Part shown: piece by piece, positions 7,688 to 17,136 of the stretch | Layout: each line of letters opens with the position of its first letter | Numbering within the stretch: the first letter of the stretch is position 1 | Source of the DNA: Emticicia aquatilis | GTDB lineage: Bacteria; Bacteroidota; Bacteroidia; Cytophagales; Spirosomataceae | Reading direction: 5' to 3' | NCBI RefSeq assembly: GCF_014644295.1 | Contig: NZ_BMKK01000001.1 | Span: forward strand, 884,415 to 948,414 | DNA: 64,000 bases | Made by a program: the position numbers and the translations under genes | The notes under the pieces: generated by a model | Seen by the model: the letters and a program-made list of their open reading frames with translations, nothing else | What the model was told of the DNA's origin: nothing | Database searches by the model: none

Positions 7688-9139
7688 ATGGCAGAAAAAT
7701 TTAAACCAAAATATACCAGAGTAGCTCAACTCAAAACCGCTCAAGATTTAAGAAATTATCTTTCGACAAGTAATGTTACTCTTGATTTTGATGATGAATT
7801 AATCACAGGCGAAGCATCACCTTTCAAAAAGAGTATTACCCTAAAATCGGGCAAAAAAATTGGTAATGCACTCTCAATTTTACCAATGGAAGGCTGGGAC
7901 GGCACAGCCGATGGCCGACCAAGTGAATTTACCAAACGCCGTTGGGAAAACTTTGCCATCAGCGGTGCAAAACTCTTGTGGGGTTGCGAAGCAGTAGCTG
8001 TTACACATGAAGGGCGAGCAAATCCTCGTCAACTGGTGATGAATGAAGCTAATTTTTCGGAATATGAGAACCTTTACAAGCTTGTGATTGACAAACACAC
8101 CGAAAAATTTGGCTCGACGGATGATTTATTGGTTGGACTACAACTCACTCACTCGGGGCGTTTCTGCAAGCCAAATGATAATACCAAGTTTGAATCTAAG
8201 ATTTTATACAATCACCCAAAACTCGACAAGAAATTTCATCTAAGCGAAAATCATCCTTTGATGACCGATGATGAAATTGATACTTTGGTGGAAGATTTCG
8301 TAAAAGCTGCCGTTTTGACTCAAAAAGCAGGTTTTCATTTTGTCGATATCAAGCATTGCCACGGTTATTTAGGTCATGAATTTTTGAGTGCCTACGACCG
8401 TGAAGGCAAATACGGTGGAAGTTTCGAAAATCGTACTCGTTTTTTAAGAAACATCGTTGAAGGCATCAAAAAAGCGGCCCCAGGTTTAGAAATGGGCATC
8501 CGTCTGAGTGCCATTGATTTTGTGCCGTTTAAAAAAAGTGTAACTGGAGAAGGTGAACCCGATTTAACTCCAAATCAAGCTTACAAATATGCCTTTGGTT
8601 GTGATGATTCTGGAATAAACATTGATTTAGAAGAACCAAAAGCATTTTTAGAATTGGCTCAAAGTCTGGGCATTCAGTTGATTTGTGTTACGGTTTCGAG
8701 TCCGTATTACAATCCTCATGTTACACGTCCTGCCCTCTTTCCGCCCTCAGATGGTTATCAGCCACCCGAAGAGCCTTTGGAAGGTGTGGCTCGTATGATT
8801 GATGTGGCCGAAGGACTAAAAAAAGCATTTCCAGAAATGGTTATTGTGGGTTCGGGCTATTCTTATTTACAAGAATGGTTACCAAATGTTGCCCATAATG
8901 TATTGAGAAATGGCAAAGCGGACTTTGTAGGCTTCGGTCGTATGGTGCTTTCGTACCCAACCATGCCAGATGATATGCTAAACGACCGTCCAACGCAACG
9001 CAAATTGCTGTGTCGTACTTTCTCTGATTGCACAACTGCTCCACGCAATGGTTTATATTCAGGTTGTTTTCCTCTCGACCCAATTTATAAAAACCATCCG
9101 CACGCCGAACTACTCAAAACTATCAAAGACGGAATATGA
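7688..9139 (+). CDS. NADH:flavin oxidoreductase / Old Yellow Enzyme family protein
   Basis: 483 aa cytoplasmic FMN-dependent TIM barrel. Family signatures are LPMEGWDGTADGRPSEFT, LQLTHSGRFCKP and the substrate-binding histidines in DIKHCHGYLGHEFLS, followed by DREGKYGGSFENRTRFL. The C-terminus holds three cysteines (CRTFSDC and, 11 residues on, SGC), reminiscent of the iron-sulfur segment of dienoyl-CoA reductase-type enzymes, but I cannot show a cluster. The stop overlaps the start of the next gene (ATGA), so it is translationally coupled to an SDR. The substrate is probably an enone from sugar or aromatic catabolism (inference). Confidence 0.85.
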   Translation: MAEKFKPKYTRVAQLKTAQDLRNYLSTSNVTLDFDDELITGEASPFKKSITLKSGKKIGNALSILPMEGWDGTADGRPSEFTKRRWENFAISGAKLLWGCEAVAVTHEGRANPRQLVMNEANFSEYENLYKLVIDKHTEKFGSTDDLLVGLQLTHSGRFCKPNDNTKFESKILYNHPKLDKKFHLSENHPLMTDDEIDTLVEDFVKAAVLTQKAGFHFVDIKHCHGYLGHEFLSAYDREGKYGGSFENRTRFLRNIVEGIKKAAPGLEMGIRLSAIDFVPFKKSVTGEGEPDLTPNQAYKYAFGCDDSGINIDLEEPKAFLELAQSLGIQLICVTVSSPYYNPHVTRPALFPPSDGYQPPEEPLEGVARMIDVAEGLKKAFPEMVIVGSGYSYLQEWLPNVAHNVLRNGKADFVGFGRMVLSYPTMPDDMLNDRPTQRKLLCRTFSDCTTAPRNGLYSGCFPLDPIYKNHPHAELLKTIKDGI

Positions 9140-9906
9140 AAAGAGTAGCGTTCGTAACAGGCGGAAGTCGTGGAATAGGCTTAGGAATTGCCCAACACTT
9201 AGCACAAAATGGCTTTAATTTGGCTATCAATGGGGTTAGAGATGAGCAATCGGTAGAAGAAGTTTTGGAGTTTTTACGAATTCTCGGAGCAGAAGTAATT
9301 TATTGTCAAGGCGATATTGCTTCAAAGGAAGCACGTACCCAAATGCTTGACAAAATCAAAGCTCATTTCGGAAGATTAGATGTTTTGGTCAATAATGCGG
9401 GCGTTGCTCCTAAAGAACGTAATGATATTTTAGCAGCCACCGAAGAAAGTTTCGATTATGTAATTTCGACTAACTTAAAAGGAACTTACTTTTTAACCCA
9501 AGCCGCCGCCAATTGGATGATTGAGCAGAAGAATAATGACCCAGATTTTTTGGCATCAATCATAACTGTATCTTCTATTTCGGCCACAGTTGCCTCGGTC
9601 AATCGGGGAGAATATTGCGTATCGAAAGCAGGTTTGGGTATGATGACTCAGCTTTTTGCAGCTCGTCTGGGTGAATTTAATATTCCTGTTTATGAAGTAA
9701 GACCAGGTGTAATAAAAACCGACATGACCGAAGGCGTAACGGCCAAATATGATAAACTCATTGCCGATGGACTCACGGTTCAAAACCGTTGGGGGTTTCC
9801 CGATGATATTGGCAAAGCAGTTGCAGCAATAGCTAAAGGAGCTTTCCCTTATTCAACAGGGCAGGTTTTTATGATTGATGGTGGTCTGACAATTGCGAGG
9901 CTTTGA
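9136..9906 (+). CDS. Short-chain dehydrogenase/reductase (classical SDR, FabG-like)
   Basis: 256 aa cytoplasmic NAD(P)-dependent oxidoreductase. It has the Rossmann motif TGGSRGIGLGIA near the N-terminus, NNAG near residue 90, SSIS and the catalytic YCVSK (Tyr and Lys), and the C-terminal GQVFMIDGGLTI. The start overlaps the upstream Old Yellow Enzyme gene by 4 bases, so the two probably act on the same compound. FabG-like annotation would be misleading: there are no fatty acid genes around, and sugar dehydrogenases share this architecture. Confidence 0.88.
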   Translation: MKRVAFVTGGSRGIGLGIAQHLAQNGFNLAINGVRDEQSVEEVLEFLRILGAEVIYCQGDIASKEARTQMLDKIKAHFGRLDVLVNNAGVAPKERNDILAATEESFDYVISTNLKGTYFLTQAAANWMIEQKNNDPDFLASIITVSSISATVASVNRGEYCVSKAGLGMMTQLFAARLGEFNIPVYEVRPGVIKTDMTEGVTAKYDKLIADGLTVQNRWGFPDDIGKAVAAIAKGAFPYSTGQVFMIDGGLTIARL

Positions 9907-9976
9907 AAAAATAACCCACGGTCAGCAGTCGATAGTTATTTATAGAAATACCGTTTTTCGATTAAATATTTACCTA

Positions 9977-11692
9977 ATGAAACGAACTATCATCTACATA
10001 TTATCTCTTCTTTTCTTTGCAAATATGAACGTTTTTGCAAGGAAAGAAGCATTTTTTCAACCGATAGACTCACTTTCTATAGGCAAAGGTCAAATATTAT
10101 TTACTCAAAATTGTACCAGTTGTCATCAAATTAAAACAGATGGTATTGGGCCGAAATTATCGGGCATTACGAGTATCACTTCTCCGGCTTGGGTGAAGAA
10201 ATTTATCAAAAATTCGCAAGATGTAATTGCTGCGGGCGATGAACGAGCCACCCAAGCTTTTCTGAAATACAAAAAGGCTATTATGCCTTCATACAGCCAT
10301 TTGCAGGAAACAGAACTCAATGCGATTGTTGATTATTTAGCTACGACAAAGCCCATCAAAAATAACTTCAAGAAAGACTATGGCGAAGGGCTCAAAAATC
10401 CAATTCCTGAACCAATCGAAGTTTCAAATCTTGTCATTGATGTAAAGCAGTTTACGCAATTTCCTGTATCAAGTGAAGGTGGGAAATATCCGCTCACCCG
10501 TATTACAAAATTGGCTCCTCAGCCAATTACAGGACAAATTTTTGTAAATGATTTACGAGGAAAACTGTATAAAATGGAAGGTAGTACGCCAGTAGTTTAC
10601 ATGGATTTTGCCCAATTAATGCCAAATTTCATTCACCAACCAGGTTTGGCTTCTGGTTTGGGAAGTTTTGCATTTCATCCAGATTTCTTGAATAACGGCT
10701 TACTTTATACCACTCACAGCGAAAAAACAGGCTCAGCAAAAGCTGATTTTGCTTATTCTGATTCGATAAAAGTTGCTTTACAATGGGTGCTTACCGAATG
10801 GAAAATTGAAAATCCTGCGTCGGGAGTCTTCTCGGGAAAACCTCGTGAAATGATGCGAATAAATGTTGTTTCGGTCATTCATGGTGTGCAAGAAATTAGC
10901 TTTAATCCAATGGCAAAAAAAGGCGATACCGATTACGGCCTTTTGTATATAGGAATTGGCGATGGTGGAGCCGCCGAAAATGGTTACGCTTTCTTGACAA
11001 ACAAAGAAGAAAGAATCTGGGGCAAAATCTTACGAATCGACCCAGCGGGCAGAAATAGTAAAAATGGCAAATATGGTATTCCTGCCACAAATCCTTATGT
11101 AAAATCGACTAATAAAAAGACTCTGAAAGAAATTTTTGCGAGTGGTTTCCGAAACCCACACCGAATCATGTGGACGAGCAAAGGCGATATGCTTGCTGCA
11201 AACATTGGTCATGCCAATATCGAATCTTTATACAAAATCGAAGCAGGGCGAAACTACGGCTGGCCGATTCGAGAAGGCAAATTTGTGATTCATACCGACG
11301 GTGATATGAATAAAGTTTATCCACTACCAGCTAATGATAAAACCTATAACATAACTTATCCAGTAGCTACTTTCGACCACGATGAAGCCAAAGCCATTAC
11401 GGGTGGCTACGAATATATAGGCAGCTTAATACCAGCATTAAAAGGAAAATATTTATTCGGAGATATTCCAACAGGAAGATTGTTTTATTTAGATGTAGCC
11501 GACCTCAAACAAGGGCAAACAGCACAAATAAAAGAATGGAAACTCACGCTCAATGGCAAGCCCGAAACCCTCAGAAATTTGTGTGGCAATGATAGAATTG
11601 ACTTGCATTTTGGCATTGATGCCCAAGGCGAAATGTATATCATGACTAAAGCCGATGGAAGAGTTTATCAGATTATTGGAGCAAAAGAGTAG
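9977..11692 (+). CDS. Cytochrome c - sorbosone/glucose dehydrogenase (PQQ-type propeller) fusion
   Basis: 571 aa from the ATG at 9977, which begins a good Sec signal peptide (MKRTIIYILSLLFFANMNVFA); the reading frame extends upstream but without a sensible start. A heme c domain follows (GKGQILFTQNCTSCHQ, distal Met region IMPSYSHL). From about residue 140 on is a six-bladed glucose/sorbosone dehydrogenase domain (LGSFAFHPDF, GIGDGGAAENG, GFRNPHRIMW, GRNYGWPIREG). It probably oxidises a sugar in the periplasm and passes electrons through its own heme. A palindromic repeat overlaps the stop codon. Confidence 0.85.
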   Translation: MKRTIIYILSLLFFANMNVFARKEAFFQPIDSLSIGKGQILFTQNCTSCHQIKTDGIGPKLSGITSITSPAWVKKFIKNSQDVIAAGDERATQAFLKYKKAIMPSYSHLQETELNAIVDYLATTKPIKNNFKKDYGEGLKNPIPEPIEVSNLVIDVKQFTQFPVSSEGGKYPLTRITKLAPQPITGQIFVNDLRGKLYKMEGSTPVVYMDFAQLMPNFIHQPGLASGLGSFAFHPDFLNNGLLYTTHSEKTGSAKADFAYSDSIKVALQWVLTEWKIENPASGVFSGKPREMMRINVVSVIHGVQEISFNPMAKKGDTDYGLLYIGIGDGGAAENGYAFLTNKEERIWGKILRIDPAGRNSKNGKYGIPATNPYVKSTNKKTLKEIFASGFRNPHRIMWTSKGDMLAANIGHANIESLYKIEAGRNYGWPIREGKFVIHTDGDMNKVYPLPANDKTYNITYPVATFDHDEAKAITGGYEYIGSLIPALKGKYLFGDIPTGRLFYLDVADLKQGQTAQIKEWKLTLNGKPETLRNLCGNDRIDLHFGIDAQGEMYIMTKADGRVYQIIGAKE

Positions 11693-11711
11693 CACAAGTT
11701 TCCAACTTGTG
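11689..11711. repeat. Palindromic repeat family A, copy 3
   Basis: GTAGCACAAGTT (11689-11700) and AACTTGTG (11704-11711) around TCC; the TAG at 11690 inside it is the stop codon of the upstream gene. Confidence 0.7.
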
Positions 11712-11746
11712 ATGATGTAAATATTGTAAAGTCGCATTCTCAGTTA

Positions 11747-11771
11747 TAGCACAAGTTAGAAACATGTGCTA
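11747..11771. repeat. Palindromic repeat family A, copy 4
   Basis: TAGCACAAGTT (11747-11757) and AACATGTGCTA (11761-11771) around AGA, with one mismatch. It lies 37 bases before the next start and supplies a false upstream ATG at 11764. Confidence 0.7.
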
Positions 11772-11808
11772 CCATAATCTCTATTCAACCTTAACTATTC
11801 AGCAAACA

Positions 11809-13107
11809 ATGAAAAAATTTACTCGCCGAGATATTCTCAAGGCAACAGTTCCGAGTTCACTTGCCATGATGGCTATTCCGACTATCATTCCTTCCACTGC
11901 TTTCGGTGCAAACGACCGAATGCGAGTAGCAGTTATTGGTATTAATGGCCGTGGGAAAGACCATATAAAAGGGTTTATGGCACAAGATAATGTAGAAGTT
12001 GCCACTCTCTGCGATGTAGATAACGTTGTGCTGAAAGCTGGTGCAAAGGCTTTTGAAGAAAAATATAGCAGAAAAGTAAATACTGAAGGCGATTTACGCA
12101 AGGTTTACGAAGATAAAAGCATCGATGCCGTGAGTATTGCCACACCCAACCATTGGCACGCTTTAGCGGCTATTTGGGCGTGTCAGGCGGGTAAGGATGT
12201 ATATGTAGAGAAACCTGCTTGCCATAATGTATTTGAAGGCCGAAAACTGGTTGAAGCAGCCACCAAATACAATCGAATCGTGCAAAATGGTGTGCAGTTG
12301 CGTAGTTCGGTGGCCATTCAAGAAGCCATCAAACATTTGCGAGATGGACTTATCGGAAAAGTTTATATGGCTCGTGGAACGGTCTATAAGTGGCGTCCAG
12401 ATATTGGTGATTTGGGAAAATCGCCCGTTCCTGAAGGCCTCAATTGGGATTTGTGGCAAGGCCCAGCCCAAGCACGAGAATTTAGCAAAAATTATGTGCA
12501 TTATAACTGGCACTGGTTCTGGGAATATGGCAATGGCGATGTAGGAAATCAAGGTATCCACGAAACCGACCTTTGTATGTGGGGTTTAGATGTGGGTTTG
12601 CCCGAAACCATTACGGCTGCGGGTGGAAAATATCTCTGGAACGACTGCAAAGAAACACCCGAAGTTTTAAGCACGACTTACAACTACCCAAAGCAAGGAA
12701 AAGTGATTCAGATGGAAGTGCGTCCGTGGATGACAAACAAAGAAGATGGCGTTGAGGTGGGCAACATTTTTTATGGTGATAAAGGCTATATGGTTATCAA
12801 TGGCTATAACGATTATAAAACTTTTCTTGGAAAAGAACGCACGCCTGGCCCTGCTCGCAATGCAGGTGGCGACCACTACAAAAACTTCATTGATGCTGTA
12901 CGAGCAAAAGATAAATCTCTGCTTAATGGCCCGATTGAAACAGGACATTTAGCGGCAAGTATCGCTCACTTGGGCAATATTTCTTACCGTTTGGGCAGAA
13001 CATTGCACTTCGACCCAAGTAAAGAAACTTTCATCGGAGATAAAGAAGCAAACGCCATGCTCACTCGTAAGTATCGAGCTCCTTATGTTGTACCTGATAA
13101 GGTTTGA
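11809..13107 (+). CDS. Tat-type Gfo/Idh/MocA family oxidoreductase (exported)
   Basis: 432 aa from the ATG at 11809 (MKKFTRRDILKATVP), which begins a Tat-type signal; an earlier ATG at 11764 lies in a repeat. The Rossmann domain starts at VAVIGINGRGKDHI. VSIATPNHWHALAAIWACQAGKDVYVEKP carries the conserved EKP lysine. The C-terminal substrate domain includes NQGIHETDLCMWGL with the conserved His. Exported members carry tightly bound NAD(P) and interconvert hydroxy and keto sugars or hydrolyse glycosides via a 3-keto step. It is the last gene of the plus-strand sugar cluster. Confidence 0.85.
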   Translation: MKKFTRRDILKATVPSSLAMMAIPTIIPSTAFGANDRMRVAVIGINGRGKDHIKGFMAQDNVEVATLCDVDNVVLKAGAKAFEEKYSRKVNTEGDLRKVYEDKSIDAVSIATPNHWHALAAIWACQAGKDVYVEKPACHNVFEGRKLVEAATKYNRIVQNGVQLRSSVAIQEAIKHLRDGLIGKVYMARGTVYKWRPDIGDLGKSPVPEGLNWDLWQGPAQAREFSKNYVHYNWHWFWEYGNGDVGNQGIHETDLCMWGLDVGLPETITAAGGKYLWNDCKETPEVLSTTYNYPKQGKVIQMEVRPWMTNKEDGVEVGNIFYGDKGYMVINGYNDYKTFLGKERTPGPARNAGGDHYKNFIDAVRAKDKSLLNGPIETGHLAASIAHLGNISYRLGRTLHFDPSKETFIGDKEANAMLTRKYRAPYVVPDKV

Positions 13108-13126
13108 TTGGTCATGTAATTCATGT

Positions 13127-13162
13127 AAAAAGGCTAACAAAATCAATTTTGTTAGCCTTTTT
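13127..13162. terminator. Bidirectional intrinsic terminator
   Basis: Perfect 17-bp arms (13127-13143 and 13146-13162, containing AGGCTAACAAAAT) with A- and T-runs on both sides serve the Gfo/Idh gene and the convergent hemE. Confidence 0.9.
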
Positions 13163-13184
13163 TATATTTTTTTCTACAATAACA

Positions 13185-13203
13185 GACAAGTTGGAAACTT
13201 GTC
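13185..13203. repeat. Palindromic repeat family A, copy 5 (GACAAG variant)
   Basis: GACAAGTT (13185-13192), GGA, AACTTGTC (13196-13203); 7 bases beyond the hemE stop. Confidence 0.7.
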
Positions 13204-13209
13204 CTAACT

Positions 13210-14235
13210 TTATATCGTATAATTTTTCACTGTTTCGATAAAACATTTTACTTTCTCAGGGTCGGTATCAGGATATACACCGTGACCAAGATTCGCAATA
13301 TATTTTTGTCCACCGAAGTTTTTAATCATCTTTTTAGTGTGTTTTTCAATTTCTTTAAAAGAGCTATACAAAACACACGGGTCGAGATTTCCTTGTAAAG
13401 TTTTGTGCGGAATCATTCGGCGAGACTCTGTAATGTCCATGTTCCAGTCCAGACCCACTACATCACAATTCAGTTTCGACATTTCTTTTCTCGCAAAAAA
13501 TGCACCCTTAGCAAATACTGTTACTGGTACTTCGTTGATGGCATCACAAATTTGGGCAATGTAAGGCAACGAAAATTTACGATATTGGTCAGGCGAGAGA
13601 ATACCTGCCCACGAATCAAAAATCTGTACTAAATCTGCTCCATGTTTGGCTTGAGCTTTTAAGTAAGCGATTGTAGTATCAGTAATTTTTTGTAGCAACG
13701 CATGAGCTAATTCTGGCTCAGAATAAAGCATTTTCTTGGCTATCGAAAAGGTTTTTGAGCCTTTTCCTTCAACCATATAACAAAAAATAGTAAACGGAGC
13801 TCCCGCAAAACCCAATAATGGCACACGCCCGTTTAGTTCTTTCTTTACAATATCAATCGCTTTCAATACATAAGCCAACTCATTTTCGGGATTAGCTATC
13901 CTTAAAGCATCAATATCTTTTTTATTTTGAATAACCTTCGGAAAAACCGGGCCTTTAGATTCCACCATTTCGTAAGGTAAACCCATGGCTTCTGGCACAA
14001 CTAAAATATCCGAAAATATGATTGCAGCGTCAGTTCCCAAAATATCTACTGGCTGAATTGTTACTTCGGCAGCCATTTCGGGAGTTGTGGCCAATTTTAT
14101 AAAACTTCCTGCTTTTTCTCTTACAGCACGGTACTCAGGCAAGATACGTCCAGCTTGACGCATCATCCAGACAGGTACTCGCTCAACACGCTCGCCCTTG
14201 GCGGCACGTAATATTAAATCATTTTGTAATTTCAT
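13210..14235 (-). CDS. hemE: Uroporphyrinogen decarboxylase
   Basis: 341 aa, normal length. Removes four carboxyl groups from uroporphyrinogen III to give coproporphyrinogen [21 protein letters not shown] is the family signature (substrate-binding Arg residues), and the active-site Asp is in [32 protein letters not shown] and the C-terminal [15 protein letters not shown] are also typical. The ATG at 14235 is preceded after only 4 bases by a TATCTTTG -7 box, so the transcript may have almost no leader (see findings). It stands alone, convergent with the sugar cluster. Confidence 0.96.
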   Translation of the reverse strand: MKLQNDLILRAAKGERVERVPVWMMRQAGRILPEYRAVREKAGSFIKLATTPEMAAEVTIQPVDILGTDAAIIFSDILVVPEAMGLPYEMVESKGPVFPKVIQNKKDIDALRIANPENELAYVLKAIDIVKKELNGRVPLLGFAGAPFTIFCYMVEGKGSKTFSIAKKMLYSEPELAHALLQKITDTTIAYLKAQAKHGADLVQIFDSWAGILSPDQYRKFSLPYIAQICDAINEVPVTVFAKGAFFARKEMSKLNCDVVGLDWNMDITESRRMIPHKTLQGNLDPCVLYSSFKEIEKHTKKMIKNFGGQKYIANLGHGVYPDTDPEKVKCFIETVKNYTI

Positions 14236-14239
14236 TCTA

Positions 14240-14247
14240 CAAAGATA
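14240..14247 (-). promoter_or_regulatory. Putative hemE -7 promoter box
   Basis: TATCTTTG on the minus strand matches TAnnTTTG and ends 4 bases before the hemE ATG. No convincing TTG -33 element at the usual distance. Confidence 0.45.
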
Positions 14248-14333
14248 CGCTTCCGCCTATTTTATTGCTATAATTAGTTACGGAATTTTAGTCAAAATGG
14301 TTTTGGCACGCATCAAAATGATATAAATTGTAA

Positions 14334-14366
14334 CAAAAAAAGAGGCTACTTACGTGAAGTAGCCTC
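14334..14366 (-). terminator. Intrinsic terminator of the DUF937-OmpA gene
   Basis: On the minus strand GAGGCTACTT/AAGTAGCCTC (14366-14357, 14351-14342) is followed by a T-run at 14341-14335. Confidence 0.85.
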
Positions 14367-14403
14367 GGCGGTATGTGTTTTGTTGTTTTGGGGTAATCGG
14401 GAA

Positions 14404-15615
14404 TTACTTTTGGGTAACTCTTACAGCAATACGTCGGTTTTGGGCTCTGCCTTCTTCAGTGTCATTTGATGCTACTGGGAATTGTGAACCATAGCCTTCT
14501 GGCGACAAACGTTTGGCATCAATGCCCATCGCTACGAGAGCATTTACTACACTGGTCGCACGGTCGGCCGAAAGTTTTTGGTTAGCCGCTTCTTTGCCTA
14601 CATTATCAGTATATCCGCCAATTTTTAAATCAATCGGATATGCTTTCAAAATTTCGGCAATGTTACGTACTTCTTGCATAGATGTCGAGTCAATCACAGC
14701 ACTTCCTGTCTCGAATCTGAGGTCACGGAAATTAAACCATGTAGTTTTATCAACTGGTTTAGATTTATCTTCAATAAAGCTAATCAATTCATTTTCAATA
14801 CTTTTCTCGCCAAAATTCAACTCAACTCCTGTCGAAAGCGTTTTCTTCAATGAACTTACAACTTGTGTTGCGGCACTATCAACCGTCGCAACCGTTTCGG
14901 TCGTTGTTTGTGCTACTGTTGCTTCTTCGGTATTACGGCAACTGTTCCAATAATATAAAGCACCCAATAATAAACCACCCAAAAGCAACCAAGGCAGCCA
15001 TGAATTTGGCTTTTTATTATCATCTGCTGCTTCAAAGGTGTTGGTTACTGTTGCTTTCGGATTTCCTAAGAAATCGCCCAAAGCACCAACATTCAAGATG
15101 CTTCCAATGCCAGCAGGTAAAGCTGTTTTTACGGCATCTTTTTGGCTCATCAATAAACTTGCTAAACCCGATGTACTGATACCCTGTGAGGTAACTTGTT
15201 TACCCAGCACATTCATCAAAATTGGAGCAGCTAAACCTAAAAGCGATGAAGCCGAGCCTGATTTAATTCCGGATACATTAGCAATAAGGCTACTTAATGC
15301 ACCGAGTTTATCACCAAATATATTTCCTAAAAGACCACTACCGAGCGATGCAAGAGTTGAAGTACTTTTTACGTCGTCTAATAAACCTCCCAGATTGCTT
15401 AATACGCTACCATCGTACCCACCAGTACGAATCGTATTTAATAAATCAGATGCTCCTTGAGTTGTTGAGGCTTTTTGCATAACACCACCCAAGATAGCTG
15501 GCAAAGCACTTGTGAGTGCCGAGTTTGTATTTTCTGTTGATTCACCAAGAAAGCTACTAATCTTTGAAACGATAGTAGAAGTAAGCTGTTCTTTAACTAA
15601 ACCTAATAAGTCCAT
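14404..15615 (-). CDS. DUF937 - transmembrane - OmpA-domain fusion protein
   Basis: 403 aa without a signal peptide. Residues 1-190 form a Gly/Ser/Leu-rich DUF937 (YidB-like) region of repeated amphipathic helices. Residues 206-223 are one hydrophobic segment (WLPWLLLGGLLLGALYYW). A Thr/Ala-rich linker follows, and residues 295-403 are an OmpA-type peptidoglycan-binding domain with NQKLSADRATSV and GRAQNRRIAV. The layout suggests an inner-membrane protein with a cytoplasmic DUF937 domain and a periplasmic domain that grips the cell wall (inference). It has its own terminator; no operon partner is evident. Confidence 0.85.
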   Translation of the reverse strand: MDLLGLVKEQLTSTIVSKISSFLGESTENTNSALTSALPAILGGVMQKASTTQGASDLLNTIRTGGYDGSVLSNLGGLLDDVKSTSTLASLGSGLLGNIFGDKLGALSSLIANVSGIKSGSASSLLGLAAPILMNVLGKQVTSQGISTSGLASLLMSQKDAVKTALPAGIGSILNVGALGDFLGNPKATVTNTFEAADDNKKPNSWLPWLLLGGLLLGALYYWNSCRNTEEATVAQTTTETVATVDSAATQVVSSLKKTLSTGVELNFGEKSIENELISFIEDKSKPVDKTTWFNFRDLRFETGSAVIDSTSMQEVRNIAEILKAYPIDLKIGGYTDNVGKEAANQKLSADRATSVVNALVAMGIDAKRLSPEGYGSQFPVASNDTEEGRAQNRRIAVRVTQK

Positions 15616-15710
15616 TTTGAATATAATTGTTTAAAATTTCGTGGTACTATCATTCAGACTCTATTAAGTAAAAAAGTAACAAAGTGTAGAAAAAATATTT
15701 TTTTGCATAA

Positions 15711-15737
15711 AAAAAGCCCCATAATTGGAGCTTTTTT
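15711..15737 (-). terminator. Intrinsic terminator of the ornithine aminotransferase gene
   Basis: Minus strand AAAAAGCTCC/GGGGCTTTTT with one T:G wobble and a T-run. Confidence 0.8.
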
Positions 15738-15757
15738 TGAAATATATCTTAGAAGTA

Positions 15758-16993
15758 TTAGAAACTTTTTACAACATCGGAAATAATCTCAACACAATCC
15801 CACATCTGAGATTCGGTCATGACTAATGGCGGAGCCAAGCGAATCTTATTGCCGTGCGTTGGTTTGGCCAAAAGTCCATTATCTTTAAATTTCATACAAA
15901 TATCCCAAGCCAAATCAGAATCTTCGTGCGAATCTACCACAATTGCATTCAGCAACCCACGCCCACGCACTTGCGTAACGATGTTCGTTTCATTCACCAA
16001 TTTCTGCATTTCGGCACGGAAAATTTTACCCAAATAATCGGCATTATCGGCCAAATTCTCATCTTTTACCACTTGTAGAGCCTCCATTGCTACTGCACAA
16101 GCCAAAGGATTTCCGCCGTAAGTTGAGCCGTGTTCGCCAGGCTTAATCGTAAGCATCACTTCATCATCAGCCAAAACTGCCGATACAGGCAATACACCAC
16201 CCGAAAGAGCTTTTCCGAGAATAACCACATCAGGCCTAACACCTACATGATTGATAGCCAGCAATTTACCCGTGCGAGCGATACCTGTCTGAATTTCATC
16301 GGCAATAAAAAGCACATTACTGGCTTTGCACAAACGATATGCTTCTCTTAAATATTCGTCATCTGGCACAACTACACCCGCTTCGCCCTGAATTGGCTCA
16401 AAAATAAATCCAGCCACATAAGGGTCGCTCATGAGTGCTTCTTCGAGTGCTTCGATATTATTATACGGAACTGTCTCGAAACCAGTCATGTATGGCCCAA
16501 ATTCTTTACGGGCAGTTGGGTCAGTCGATGCCGAAATTACCGATAAAGTGCGTCCGTGAAAATTTCCTCCTGCAAAAATTATTTTGGCTTTACTTTCTGG
16601 AATCCCTTTTACTTGATAGCCCCATTTGCGGCAGAGTTTTAGAGCCGTTTCTACTGCTTCAACGCCCGTATTCATCGGCAAAACTCTATCATAACCAAAA
16701 TAATTGGTGATATATTCTTCATAACGTCCCAACATTGAGCTGTAAAACGCTCGTGAAGTAAGCGTTAGTTTCTGCGATTGCTCAATGAGTGCATTGATGA
16801 TTCGAGGATGGCAATGCCCTTGATTAACAGCCGAATAGGCCGAAAGGAAATCATAATATCTTTTGCCTTCGACATCCCAAACATACACGCCCTCTCCACG
16901 GTCAAGGACGGCCGAAATTGGGTGATAGTTATGAGCTCCGTAGCGTTCTTCTAATTCGATTAGTTGTTCGCTGAGTGAAATATCTGTTAGCAT
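15758..16993 (-). CDS. rocD: Ornithine--oxo-acid aminotransferase
   Basis: 411 aa PLP enzyme (class III aminotransferase) converting ornithine and 2-oxoglutarate to glutamate semialdehyde and glutamate. The N-terminal [23 protein letters not shown] and [19 protein letters not shown] are characteristic of ornithine aminotransferases rather than acetylornithine or GABA enzymes. [27 protein letters not shown] (PLP-binding Asp) and [10 protein letters not shown] (PLP lysine) are intact. An Lrp/AsnC-type regulator is divergently transcribed 143 bases away, the usual arrangement for amino-acid-responsive control of catabolic genes. Confidence 0.93.
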   Translation of the reverse strand: MLTDISLSEQLIELEERYGAHNYHPISAVLDRGEGVYVWDVEGKRYYDFLSAYSAVNQGHCHPRIINALIEQSQKLTLTSRAFYSSMLGRYEEYITNYFGYDRVLPMNTGVEAVETALKLCRKWGYQVKGIPESKAKIIFAGGNFHGRTLSVISASTDPTARKEFGPYMTGFETVPYNNIEALEEALMSDPYVAGFIFEPIQGEAGVVVPDDEYLREAYRLCKASNVLFIADEIQTGIARTGKLLAINHVGVRPDVVILGKALSGGVLPVSAVLADDEVMLTIKPGEHGSTYGGNPLACAVAMEALQVVKDENLADNADYLGKIFRAEMQKLVNETNIVTQVRGRGLLNAIVVDSHEDSDLAWDICMKFKDNGLLAKPTHGNKIRLAPPLVMTESQMWDCVEIISDVVKSF

Positions 16994-17136
16994 AATTTTC
17001 TATGGTTTATTCAGAAATAATACTCAAATATGTTAGATTGACTTAATATATTTTCACTTTAAGCATTATTTACTTTATTTTTGAATAATTAAATAATTAT
17101 ACCTCAAAAATTATTAATTAATATAAAAGTTGACTT

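Noticed and set aside
11764..11808. ATG at 11764 as start of the Gfo/Idh gene
   Set aside because: It sits in a repeat arm; the ATG at 11809 begins the Tat signal.
6226..13107. A classical polysaccharide utilisation locus
   Set aside because: No SusC/SusD pair or polysaccharide lyase; the only TonB receptor is Oar-like and 7 kb away.
15038..15460. 140-codon open frame antisense to the DUF937-OmpA gene
   Set aside because: Shadow of the Gly/Ser/Leu-rich repeats of the real gene; no start context or homology pattern.
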